Source of the DNA: Deltaproteobacteria bacterium
GTDB taxonomy: Bacteria; Desulfobacterota; Binatia; UBA9968
Length of the DNA: 6,495 nucleotides
Reading direction: 5' to 3'
Assembly: GCA_005878685.1 (NCBI GenBank)
Contig: VBLN01000211.1
Span: forward strand, 1 to 6,495
Shown: in pieces, positions 1 through 5,937 of the stretch
Position numbering within the stretch: position 1 is the first letter of the stretch
Layout: every line of letters begins with the position of its first letter
Notes under the pieces: model-generated
Told to the model about the DNA's origin: nothing
What the model saw: only the letters and a program-made list of their open reading frames with translations
Database searches by the model: none
Made by a program: the position numbers and the translations under genes

Positions 1-756
1 AAGAACCACATCCATCGTTCCTGCCGGCGCCTCTTCCGCCTCTAGGTTAAGAAGCGCCTGCCGGACCGCCTCTCGCGTATAGCGCTCATGATCTTTGTTC
101 TCTGTGAAGAAAGTAAAATCGACTCTTCCGCCGCCGCCGTAAGTTCCTACCTGCCGGTTTCCATGCTCTTCCACAATACAGGTAATGTTGAGGCGCGTGA
201 GAGGTTGAATATCTCCCACCACCCAACCCCGTGAAGACGCGATCAGCACGATCTTATGTTCGCTCGCCAGCGAGACAAACACATTTTTGATCCTGGGATC
301 CAAGGCGCGGGCCAGCCTGTCCATCTCATGAAGCAGGCCGATTTTTCTCTCCAGCGGAATATCGAGCGCCGGGCTCTTAACCGGGTACAGATCCTGCGCC
401 TTCTTCATCTCCCCTTCTAGGGAGACCGGGAGACGCGATCCCTGATCGTGGGCTATATACTGTGCAGTGCGCGCCGCCAATTCGAGCTTCTGGATCGTGA
501 TGTCATCTGTATAAGCGTACCCGGTTTTAGACTCAGCCAATACGCGCACCCCGACTCCGTTTGCCGTAGATCGCGACGCATTCTTGACCATCCTCTCCTC
601 TAAACTGATCGCTTCATTAACCCGATATTCGAAATAGAGATCTGCGTAGTCAGCCTTCTTCTCCAACGCCCTGCCCAAGACCTTGTCCAAATCCTGGGAG
701 GTAACACCAAAATGCTGATCAAAGAAGGACGCTGCCCGAATATCATCTCGTGCCAT
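1..756 (-). CDS. tldD: TldD metalloprotease, N-terminal part (cut at window start)
   Basis: This open frame of 252 codons runs from an ATG at 756 to the window edge without a stop. The protein begins MARDDIRAASFFDQHFGV and matches the N-terminal PmbA/TldA domain of TldD: YADLYFEYR near residue 40, then SLEERMVKNASRS and GVGVRVLAESKTGYAYTDD. Family members are about 470-480 residues, so roughly half is present. The zinc-binding HExxxH motif expected shortly after residue 255 lies outside the window. TldD pairs with TldE/PmbA to form a cytoplasmic protease that degrades unfolded or modified peptides, including the leaders of microcin B17-type peptides in E. coli. Whether the partner gene is next to it cannot be seen. 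A GGAG ribosome binding site at 767-770 lies 10 bases before the ATG and supports this start. The 229 bases separating it from the DUF192 gene contain a repeat array, so tldD may have its own promoter, but I could not identify a convincing one. Confidence 0.93.
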   Translation of the reverse strand, partial: MARDDIRAASFFDQHFGVTSQDLDKVLGRALEKKADYADLYFEYRVNEAISLEERMVKNASRSTANGVGVRVLAESKTGYAYTDDITIQKLELAARTAQYIAHDQGSRLPVSLEGEMKKAQDLYPVKSPALDIPLERKIGLLHEMDRLARALDPRIKNVFVSLASEHKIVLIASSRGWVVGDIQPLTRLNITCIVEEHGNRQVGTYGGGGRVDFTFFTENKDHERYTREAVRQALLNLEAEEAPAGTMDVVL

Positions 757-985
757 TTTGCTTTCACTCCTATCTTACTTCTATCACAACGCCATCCGTC
801 CTCAAAACCCGCAAATGGCCATTCTCTTTCCCTGCTATGGTTCCTCTACCCCGACTCCTACGAGGAGAAGCTTGAGCCCCTGAGGTCCTACTTCTTTCAG
901 GAAATCTAGTTCAAGGGTTTAAGGGTTGAAAAGTTAAAGAGGGGTAGGACCTTATCATCCTTAAACCCTTTAACCTTTGAACTCT
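757..985. other. Intergenic stretch between tldD and the DUF192 gene
   Basis: No gene is supported here. The right half (909-985, continuing to 998) is the 8-bp repeat array described separately. The left half (757-908) holds the tldD ribosome binding site and a small hairpin of CTCCT and AGGAG arms near 856-868. It also has a start-less minus-strand frame, 912 to 835, that reads like the tail of a protein (ELDFLKEVGPQGLKLLLVGV...). No classical intrinsic terminator with a T tract follows the DUF192 stop codon. Confidence 0.6.
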
Positions 986-998
986 TTAACCCTTAATC
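909..998. repeat. Inverted array of 8-bp GTTNAARR repeats
   Basis: Four contiguous 8-bp units lie on the plus strand at 909-940 (GTTCAAGG, GTTTAAGG, GTTGAAAA, GTTAAAGA). An 18-base spacer follows at 941-958. Then come five contiguous units of the same family in reverse orientation at 959-998 (on the plus strand CCTTAAAC, CCTTTAAC, CTTTGAAC, TCTTTAAC, CCTTAATC). The 8-base phase is exact throughout, and the consensus read outward-in is GTTNAARR. The two arms can fold back imperfectly, with TTAAGGGTT (919-927) exactly complementary to 988-996. The right end overlaps the last codons and stop of the DUF192 gene. It may act as a transcript-end hairpin or be an intergenic repeat element. It lacks a T tract, so it is not a standard intrinsic terminator. 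Confidence 0.85.
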
Positions 999-1432
999 CC
1001 TTCTAGCGATATTCCTTCAAATTGGACGGGGTCGCTCACAGCAATCCCCCTGAGCCGCGAAAGGCCGCCCTTGATTTCGAGCACAAACTGACTAGGCGCT
1101 GAAACGGACACTGAGTCTGTCGAAAAAGGAATCGTTTGTTCAATAATCCCAACTATTCTCCGATCACTGCCAATGAAGATCATATCCAAGGGGATCGGCG
1201 TGTTTTTCATCCAAAAGGATTGAATTTGCTCGCTGGGGAACAGGAACAGCATGCCGCGGTCATCAGCTAATTCTCGACGGTACTGCAGACCCAATTCTCG
1301 TTTTGCCGGCGTATCGGCGACCTCCACCTGAAACGCGACCTGTTTGCCCGTTTTCGTTGAGACAACGACTCTTGGATCGGAGCCACAGGCAGGAAAGCTG
1401 GCTGCAAGCAATAAAAGACAAGCAACCAGCAA
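986..1432 (-). CDS. DUF192 family protein, probable exported lipoprotein
   Basis: The 148-residue protein has the DUF192 core after a hydrophobic N-terminus. The conserved pieces are a RELGLQYR segment (residues 45-52), GMLFLF (60-65), FWMKNTPIPLDMIFI (73-87), IVGIIEQTIPFS and FVLEIKGG (116-123). The biochemical role of DUF192 is not established; members are small exported or periplasmic proteins. The N-terminus LVACLLLLAASFPAC resembles a signal peptide ending in a weak lipobox with Cys16. The start is uncertain. The first usable codon is TTG at 1432, with no clear ribosome binding site and no basic n-region. The frame stays open upstream (LKASRFLAG precedes it and would make a better n-region) but contains no ATG, GTG or TTG before a stop near 1536. 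The gene lies 64 bases after the oxidoreductase gene and may share its transcript. Its last three codons and the TAA come from an 8-bp repeat array. Confidence 0.85.
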   Translation of the reverse strand: MLVACLLLLAASFPACGSDPRVVVSTKTGKQVAFQVEVADTPAKRELGLQYRRELADDRGMLFLFPSEQIQSFWMKNTPIPLDMIFIGSDRRIVGIIEQTIPFSTDSVSVSAPSQFVLEIKGGLSRLRGIAVSDPVQFEGISLEGIKG

Positions 1433-1496
1433 GCCGGCGAGGAAACGACTCGCCTTTAAACAGACTGTCGTGGGCTGAACCGGTTCGATGATTAGC

Positions 1497-3494
1497 TTAT
1501 CTCCGTAGATTGTTTGCCACGATCTCAGCGATGTCTAGAATTTCCGGAGCAGCCTCCGGCTCTTCCTGAGCCGCTTCTTCTGTGAACATGCGCATGCAGA
1601 AAGGACATCCCGTAGCGACAGTTCGCGCACCCGTCCCTTTAAGCTCGCGGTAGCGGTTGGCAGTCACCCGCTCCCGACCGGGCTCTTCTTCCTTCCAGAA
1701 CTGAGCGCCGCCCGCGCCGCAGCAAAAGCTGTTGCTCCGGTTGCGCGCGGGCTCGCTCAGCTTAGCGCCCACGGACTCGATCACCTGGCGGGGCCCGTCA
1801 AAAACCCCATTGTGTCTGCCCAGGTAACACGGATCATGATAGGTGCTGACGCCATCTGAGTTTGGCCGCAGACTCAACTTACCGGCCTTGATCAGCTCGT
1901 TGATAAACTCGCTGTGATGCTTGACGACATAGTTGCCGCCGAGCTGAGAGTACTCGTTTCGCAGCGTGTGGAGACAGTGCGGGCAGGTTGTGACAATAAG
2001 CTCAGGCTTGAGGGCATTGAGGGTCTCGACATTTTCTGTGGCAAGCTGGGAAAAGAGATATTCGTTGCCGGCGCGGCGCGCAGCATCGCCTGTGCACTTC
2101 TCCTGAAGGCCGAGCACCGCCCAGCTCACCCCGGCCGCATTTAAGATCTCGGCCATACTGCGCGCAATCTTCTGGGCGCGAGGATCAAAAGCGGCCGCGC
2201 ATCCCACCCAGTAAAGCACGTTGGGCCGAGCGTTCTGCTCCACCGTAGGAACTTGAAACGGAAGTTTCTGGGCCCACTCCAAACGGCTTTCAGGCGCCAT
2301 CTGCCATGGGTTCCCCACCTGCTCCATGCCCGTGAAGGCCTTTTTGAGGGCGTTTGGAAACTCAGCCTGCATCAGCACTCTCTCGCGCCGGACATCGATG
2401 ATATGAAGCATCTGCTCGTTGCCCACCGGACAAACTTCGATGCAAGCGTTGCAGGTGGTGCAGGCCCAGGTCGCCTCCTCGTTTAGGGCAAAATCCAGCA
2501 GAGGACGCGGACTCTCTTTGCCGGCGCTGAATTCGCGGCGGATGCGGTTCAGCTCGTAGCGCTCGTTGATGAGAATCGCCGCCGGGCTTAAAGCCTTGCC
2601 GGTAACGTAAGCCGGGCAAACTTCCTGGCAGCGGTTGCACATGATGCAGCTGTACGCGTCTAAGAGCCGCGGCCAAGAAAGCTCTTCGAGCTTGGCCGCG
2701 CCAAAAGACTCTTCCTTCTCGAAATCCATCGGCAACAGCGCGCCTGCCTTCTCTCTCTTCAAGGCCAGATTAATGGGAGCCATAAAGAGGTGGATGTGTT
2801 TGGAGCGAGGAAAATAGGGGAGGAAGAGAAGGATCGAACCTAATGCCCCCCACCAGAAGAGATGCTCGAGAGCGATCACCGCGTTCGGATTTGCGCCGCC
2901 GAAGATCGCGGCAAAAGCGGAGCCGACAGGCTGATAGGGATCGATTCCCTCCTGCGCGAGCTGGGCGGCTTTGGAGAGAAGGCGGCTGCCTACGTGGATG
3001 AAAATAAAAACCGCGACGATCGTTGAGTCTCTGAGGATACCTACCTTGACCTCCTCATGGACAGGAACATTAGAGGCAAAGGCAAAATCCCCGGGCCGCA
3101 CCAAAAAGCGGCGGAGCGCAAGTCCTACAATGCCGATAAGCACTCCCCCCGTCAGGAGATCGGCAAGCAGATTAAAGGGACCCCATACGGCCCCTCGCGG
3201 GTGAAAGGGAAAGAAGCCTTCCAAGAGATCGACGACATTCACTAAGAAGTAATAGAGAAACCCATAAAACACGAGCGCGTGAAGCAGAGAAATCAACGGA
3301 CGTCTCTTAAACACAGTCTTTTGGCTGAGGACCGTCCAGACGGCATCGAGGAGGCGCTCGGACAAGTTATCGAAGCGATCTTCGGCCCTTCCGCGCCGGA
3401 TCGTCTTGTAAACGCTGTAGAAACCAGTCCCCGCAAAATAGAGCGCGCCAAAGGCCAGAATTAGAAATAGAATTTTTTCTATGGTCGTGAGCAC
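1497..3494 (-). CDS. Membrane Fe-S oxidoreductase, FadF/EMO-like (putative ETF:quinone oxidoreductase)
   Basis: The 665-residue protein fuses three parts. Residues 1-245 form a NarI/HdrE-like membrane domain with hydrophobic helices near 8-28, 67-90, 108-128, 155-172 and 205-226. H72, H167 and H211 are candidate haem b ligands. Next come two 4Fe-4S motifs, C283/C286/C289/C293 and C345/C348/C351/C355, each ending in CP. The C-terminal part is HdrD/GlpC-like with two cysteine-rich CCG domains: C432, C467, C504, C507, then C556, C591-C592, C630, C633. All cluster ligands are present. This order matches Bacillus FadF and the EMO proteins of anaerobes, which take electrons from reduced ETF during acyl-CoA oxidation and reduce menaquinone. 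That specific role is inferred; lactate or glycolate-type oxidoreductase subunits and DsrK-like proteins share parts of this architecture. No etfAB genes are in view. The start is GTG at 3494, with a weak ribosome binding site and an in-frame stop just upstream. An IclR gene lies 46 bases before it. Confidence 0.88.
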   Translation of the reverse strand: MLTTIEKILFLILAFGALYFAGTGFYSVYKTIRRGRAEDRFDNLSERLLDAVWTVLSQKTVFKRRPLISLLHALVFYGFLYYFLVNVVDLLEGFFPFHPRGAVWGPFNLLADLLTGGVLIGIVGLALRRFLVRPGDFAFASNVPVHEEVKVGILRDSTIVAVFIFIHVGSRLLSKAAQLAQEGIDPYQPVGSAFAAIFGGANPNAVIALEHLFWWGALGSILLFLPYFPRSKHIHLFMAPINLALKREKAGALLPMDFEKEESFGAAKLEELSWPRLLDAYSCIMCNRCQEVCPAYVTGKALSPAAILINERYELNRIRREFSAGKESPRPLLDFALNEEATWACTTCNACIEVCPVGNEQMLHIIDVRRERVLMQAEFPNALKKAFTGMEQVGNPWQMAPESRLEWAQKLPFQVPTVEQNARPNVLYWVGCAAAFDPRAQKIARSMAEILNAAGVSWAVLGLQEKCTGDAARRAGNEYLFSQLATENVETLNALKPELIVTTCPHCLHTLRNEYSQLGGNYVVKHHSEFINELIKAGKLSLRPNSDGVSTYHDPCYLGRHNGVFDGPRQVIESVGAKLSEPARNRSNSFCCGAGGAQFWKEEEPGRERVTANRYRELKGTGARTVATGCPFCMRMFTEEAAQEEPEAAPEILDIAEIVANNLRR

Positions 3495-3540
3495 AGCCGG
3501 ATTTCGTTAGATCGTCAGATACGGACAGAATGAAGACTCG

Positions 3541-4320
3541 CTAGGGCTGATAGCCTAAGCGCTTGGATAGTTCAGTGCCGCCCTTCAGGATTAACGGGAC
3601 GGTTTCCTTTTGAATTCTCTCGCCGTTTAACCGATGAGCGGGCCCGATGATGGCCAAGGTGCCGACAAGCGCGCGCCTATAATCACGGATAGGCACCGCA
3701 ACGGAAACTACATCCTCCATGAATTCCCCTTGCTCCAAGGCATAACCGCTCTCGTTAATCTCTTTCAATTGCCCCGTCAGCAGACGGCGATCAACGATTG
3801 TTTTATCGGTGTAACGCTGCAGATGCTCTGGGAGATTTTGCTCCCATCCTTTCTCCGAATCAAAGGCGAGATAGACCTTTCCCGCCGCCGTACAATGTAA
3901 AGGCAGGGTACCTCCAAGCAGTGAAACTACGCGAACAGCGTTCTGCGTTTCGACGAAATCCAGGGGAATAATGAAGGACCCCTTTCTTACTGCAACGAAG
4001 GAGCTTTCTTTCGCGCCCTTTGCCAACTCTTGTAATGTGGACTTGGCCTGCGAGAGAATTCCCATTCGCTGCACATAGTTTTGGCCCAATTGCAGGCATC
4101 GTAGCCCCAGACGGTAGTTCTCAGTGAGCTTGTTCTGCTCGATATATCCCCGCGCTTCCAGGGTCGCAAGCAAACGGAAAACATTGTTTTTGTGGAGCTT
4201 CAGTTTCTTGCTGAGTTCAGTCACTCCGATCTCATCCGCATCGCCTTGAAACTGTTCCAGCACATCTAAAGCATGAGAAACCGACTGGATCATGTAGTTG
4301 GATTTTTCTCTCCACGCCAT
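3541..4320 (-). CDS. IclR-family transcriptional regulator
   Basis: This 259-residue protein has the two-domain IclR layout. An N-terminal winged helix-turn-helix (residues 11-72) starts IQSVSHALDVLEQF, with a recognition region VTELSKKLKLHKNNVFRLLATL at 33-54 and the wing ending in YRLGLRCLQLG. A C-terminal ligand-binding domain includes LPLHCTAAGKVYLAF (139-153) and VVSVAVPIRDY (204-214). IclR proteins sense small organic acids or aromatic and acyl intermediates and usually control adjacent catabolic genes; the ligand here is unknown. The ATG at 4320 is preferred because AAAGGAG lies five bases before it. A GTG at 4341 in the same frame would add seven residues but would put that ribosome binding site inside the coding region. 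A good promoter lies at 4381-4409. The oxidoreductase gene follows after 46 bases without a terminator, so the two probably form one transcript, and that gene is the likeliest target. Confidence 0.93.
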   Translation of the reverse strand: MAWREKSNYMIQSVSHALDVLEQFQGDADEIGVTELSKKLKLHKNNVFRLLATLEARGYIEQNKLTENYRLGLRCLQLGQNYVQRMGILSQAKSTLQELAKGAKESSFVAVRKGSFIIPLDFVETQNAVRVVSLLGGTLPLHCTAAGKVYLAFDSEKGWEQNLPEHLQRYTDKTIVDRRLLTGQLKEINESGYALEQGEFMEDVVSVAVPIRDYRRALVGTLAIIGPAHRLNGERIQKETVPLILKGGTELSKRLGYQP

Positions 4321-4380
4321 AACCGCTCCTTTAATAGCCACCTACCGGGACGGCGGACCGAAACTTACCAGCAAAAAAGC

Positions 4381-4409
4381 GTTTTAATCAATCCCGGATG
4401 AGTTGTCAA
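4381..4409 (-). promoter_or_regulatory. Sigma70-type promoter of the IclR gene
   Basis: On the minus strand a consensus TTGACA (4409-4404) is followed by a 17-base spacer and TAAAAC (4386-4381). Transcription would start near 4374, giving a leader of about 54 bases that ends in the AAAGGAG site before the ATG at 4320. A small AAAA-CGC-TTTT palindrome (4375-4385) straddles the -10 and start-site region and could be an autoregulatory site; this last point is only a guess. Confidence 0.6.
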
Positions 4410-4597
4410 CGGGCAAGGCTCTATTGCAGAAACTGTCTTGGGCACAAGCCCAAAAAAGATAACCTGGCAAGGGTTCGGCGCCCTTTGACAGAGGAACCTC
4501 GCGATTCCTTCGCTTCAGTGCCGCCGAAGGGACGCTCTGAAGGATTCAGCCGGGCAAGTGCCGGAAGGTCACTGAAGACTAATCGCAAGAACCGAAC
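4410..4597. other. Hairpin-rich intergenic region, possible structured RNA
   Basis: No gene is supported between the transaldolase stop and the IclR promoter, but the stretch is unusually rich in inverted repeats. These are TTGGGC/GCCCAA with a 4-base loop (4438-4453), AAGGG/CCCTT (4469-4485), AGGAA/TTCCT (4492-4509), and an 8-bp CTTCAGTG (4513-4520) with CACTGAAG (4570-4577). The last pair encloses CTGAA/TTCAG (4537-4549) and, directly abutting, CCGG/CCGG (4550-4564). The outer pair plus the two inner hairpins would make a branched fold of about 65 bases. Neither strand has a T tract after the hairpins or a clear dedicated promoter. It could be the 3' untranslated region of the transaldolase transcript, a small RNA, or an intergenic repeat. 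I could not match it to a known riboswitch class. Confidence 0.35.
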
Positions 4598-5221
4598 TTA
4601 TTTGAACTTGTTGGGGACTTTTTCCCAGTCTTTGAGGAATCTCTCGATCCCGACATCGGTCAAGGGATGCTGCGTCAATTGCTTGATGACGGCATAAGGC
4701 ATAGTCGCAACATGGGCTCCCATGAGAGCAGCAGTCAAGACATGGATGGGATTGCGAATGCTCGCCACCAACACCTCCGTGGAGAAATGATAGTTGGCGT
4801 AAATTTTTACAATCTGCTCGACGACCTCCATTCCGCTTTGGGAGATGTCGTCGAGGCGGCCCACGAACGGGCTGATATAGGCCGCACCGGCTTTGGCCGC
4901 CAGCAGCGCCTGAACCGGAGAGAAACAGAGGGTCACGTTCGTTTTGATTCGTCCTTCGAACGTCAGAGGAACCTTCACCACCACATTCTTTCCATAGCGG
5001 ATGAGTTCCTCTCCCTCTCGCACCATCCCCTCCGCATCCAGGCTCACAGTCTCCAGACTTATGGGTCCGGCGACCAACTTGCAGATCTCGCTCACAACCT
5101 CATTGAATCCTCTGCCCGTCTTGGCAACAAGAGATGGATTGGTCGTAACTCCATCGATGAGGCCAAGGCTGTGAACCTCGCGGATCTCCTTGATATCCGC
5201 GCTATCAATAAAAAATTTCAC
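4598..5221 (-). CDS. tal: Short (TalC/FSA-type) transaldolase with an internal deletion
   Basis: The 207-residue protein belongs to the small class I aldolase group with TalC and fructose-6-phosphate aldolase. It would move a dihydroxyacetone unit between sugar phosphates in the non-oxidative pentose phosphate pathway. Landmarks are [10 protein letters not shown] with D6, [12 protein letters not shown] with N28, the Schiff-base lysine K83 in [16 protein letters not shown] (93-102), [13 protein letters not shown] (113-125) and the tail [16 protein letters not shown]57 (in ISLETVS) and F119, where E. coli FSA has Gln and Tyr, favour transaldolase over aldolase activity. The oddity is that TFEG (87-90) runs straight into RIKTNVT. 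Relatives have about ten more residues there (a DGLKAVRALTDLG-type helix), so the helix after the catalytic strand is missing in frame. Activity is therefore doubtful. The start is GTG at 5221 with AGAGGAG eight bases upstream. It is divergent from the Rrf2 gene. Confidence 0.88.
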   Translation of the reverse strand: MKFFIDSADIKEIREVHSLGLIDGVTTNPSLVAKTGRGFNEVVSEICKLVAGPISLETVSLDAEGMVREGEELIRYGKNVVVKVPLTFEGRIKTNVTLCFSPVQALLAAKAGAAYISPFVGRLDDISQSGMEVVEQIVKIYANYHFSTEVLVASIRNPIHVLTAALMGAHVATMPYAVIKQLTQHPLTDVGIERFLKDWEKVPNKFK

Positions 5222-5242
5222 GGTATTGACTCCTCTTTTTTC

Positions 5243-5271
5243 TATCTACCACTGTTTAGATGAATTGCCAA
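5243..5271 (-). promoter_or_regulatory. Sigma70-type promoter of the transaldolase gene
   Basis: On the minus strand TTGGCA (5271-5266), a 17-base spacer and TAGATA (5248-5243) fit a housekeeping promoter. The start point would be near 5236, leaving a very short leader of about 15 bases that begins almost at the AGAGGAG ribosome binding site (5236-5230) before the GTG at 5221. Confidence 0.6.
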
Positions 5272-5282
5272 TAAAAATTACC

Positions 5283-5311
5283 GAGCCGCGCGGATAGTTC
5301 CTCGCGCGCTC
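5283..5311. promoter_or_regulatory. GC-rich inverted repeat in the divergent tal/rrf2 region
   Basis: GAGCCGCGCG (5283-5292) and CGCGCGCTC (5303-5311) are complementary apart from one extra C, with a 10-base spacer. The repeat lies between the transaldolase promoter and the proposed Rrf2 promoter. That position would suit an operator acting on both, perhaps for the Rrf2 protein itself. There is no direct evidence for binding. Confidence 0.3.
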
Positions 5312-5321
5312 AGTCATCCGC

Positions 5322-5351
5322 TTGACCTCCCTAGCCTAGACTGTGTAAACA
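5322..5351 (+). promoter_or_regulatory. Possible promoter of the Rrf2 gene
   Basis: TTGACC (5322-5327) and TAAACA (5346-5351) are separated by 18 bases, slightly longer than ideal. Transcription would begin only a few bases before the ATG at 5363. Together with the absence of a purine-rich ribosome binding site, this suggests a near-leaderless message. The -10 match is moderate. Confidence 0.35.
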
Positions 5352-5362
5352 TTAAACTCGCA

Positions 5363-5797
5363 ATGAAAGTTGGATCCAAAGGATATTACGGTCTTCTGGC
5401 GATGGCCGACTTGGTTGAGAATTATAAAGGCAATCAACCCGTGCAAGTTAAGGAGATCGCGCGAAGACAGAAAATTCCTGAAGAGTATCTGGGTCAAATC
5501 ATGGTCCTGCTCAAGCGAGCCAATCTCGTCCACGGCACAAGAGGGCCCGGAGGGGGCTACCATCTGGCACGACCTCCCGAGAACATCACCGTGAGCCAAG
5601 TCTTGAAGGTCCTCGAAGGCCCGCTGATGGGAGGCAACCCGAGAAACCAAAAGAACCGTCCCGTCTCCTCGATCGTCGCCCGTAGACTCATCGAAACCTG
5701 GGCGAGGGCGCTCGAAGCCTCGGAAAAAATCCTCGAGGAAGTGACTCTGGCAGATCTCTGCAGGCCCGACGACAGGGTCCAGATGTATTACATTTGA
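5363..5797 (+). CDS. Rrf2-family regulator, CymR-like, without Fe-S cysteines
   Basis: The 144-residue protein is full length for Rrf2. It starts MKVGSKGYYGLLAMADLVENY, has the winged helix-turn-helix with VKEIARRQKIPEEYLGQIMVLL (residues 29-50), the GTRGPGGGYHLARPPENIT wing (58-76) and a dimerisation helix near 103-126. It ends in MYYI, like CymR-type members (cysteine-metabolism regulators). IscR, NsrR and RsrR use three cysteines, or equivalents, in the 90-110 region to hold an Fe-S cluster. Here that stretch (GNPRNQKNRP) has none, and C133 is the only cysteine. The protein is therefore unlikely to bind a cluster, and it may act through a partner protein or a small ligand. Target genes are unknown. 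It is divergent from the transaldolase gene and followed within 24 bases by the trp promoter. I see no strong ribosome binding site before the ATG at 5363, and no other start codon in frame nearby upstream. Confidence 0.9.
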   Translation: MKVGSKGYYGLLAMADLVENYKGNQPVQVKEIARRQKIPEEYLGQIMVLLKRANLVHGTRGPGGGYHLARPPENITVSQVLKVLEGPLMGGNPRNQKNRPVSSIVARRLIETWARALEASEKILEEVTLADLCRPDDRVQMYYI

Positions 5798-5820
5798 GTC
5801 TCGGCGTTCCCCTCTTTCTC

Positions 5821-5849
5821 TTGACCCCTACCCGGCAATAGGCTACAAA
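5821..5849 (+). promoter_or_regulatory. Promoter of the trp leader and trpE
   Basis: TTGACC (5821-5826), exactly 17 bases, and TACAAA (5844-5849) form a plausible sigma70 promoter beginning 24 bases after the Rrf2 stop. Transcription would start around 5856, immediately at or before the ATG of the leader peptide. Confidence 0.55.
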
Positions 5850-5856
5850 AGCGCTA

Positions 5857-5937
5857 ATGGTTCTCCGACTGGAAACAAAGGTGAATGTCGCGGCATGGTG
5901 GCGCTGGGAATGTGTTCGGCGTCTGCCCCGTGCCTAG
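5857..5937 (+). CDS. trpL: Tryptophan leader peptide (trpL)
   Basis: This small frame encodes 26 residues from the ATG at 5857 to TAG at 5935-5937 and ends AAWWRWECVRRLPRA. Three of four consecutive codons are TGG (5896-5901 and 5905-5907). Such clustering is the hallmark of a leader peptide read as a tryptophan gauge. Immediately downstream lie alternative RNA pairings, an intrinsic terminator, and then trpE at 6040. When charged tRNA-Trp is scarce the ribosome would stall at these codons and allow readthrough into trpE. The start is not certain. The ATG falls about at the predicted transcription start, so it would be leaderless. A GTG at 5881 in the same frame, with GGAAA six bases upstream (5871-5875), would give an 18-residue peptide. 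Either start keeps the tryptophan run. Confidence 0.82.
   Translation: MVLRLETKVNVAAWWRWECVRRLPRA

Noticed and set aside
712..909. Plus-strand frame of 65 codons overlapping the tldD start.
   Set aside because: It overlaps tldD antisense for 45 bases, has no ribosome binding site, and its content has no recognisable domain. It is most likely a chance frame.
909..998. CRISPR array.
   Set aside because: The units are 8 bases, degenerate and directly abutting, with no spacers between them and no cas genes in the window.
4438..4453. TTGGGC/GCCCAA hairpin as an intrinsic terminator.
   Set aside because: The homopolymer run is A after the stem on the plus strand and precedes the stem on the minus strand, so neither strand has stem followed by T tract.
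4513..4577. Glycine riboswitch, suggested by a GCCGCCGAAGGGACG segment on the plus strand.
   Set aside because: The other conserved glycine-aptamer elements (CTCTCAGGCA-type strand and the following AGGAC) are missing, and no plus-strand gene follows closely.
4667..5263. Long plus-strand frame (198 codons) opposite the transaldolase gene.
   Set aside because: It is an antisense shadow of a clear enzyme gene, with Arg/His-rich composition typical of reverse-frame translation.
5363..5797. IscR or NsrR assignment for the Rrf2 protein.
   Set aside because: The cysteines that hold the Fe-S cluster are absent; only one cysteine (C133) is present.
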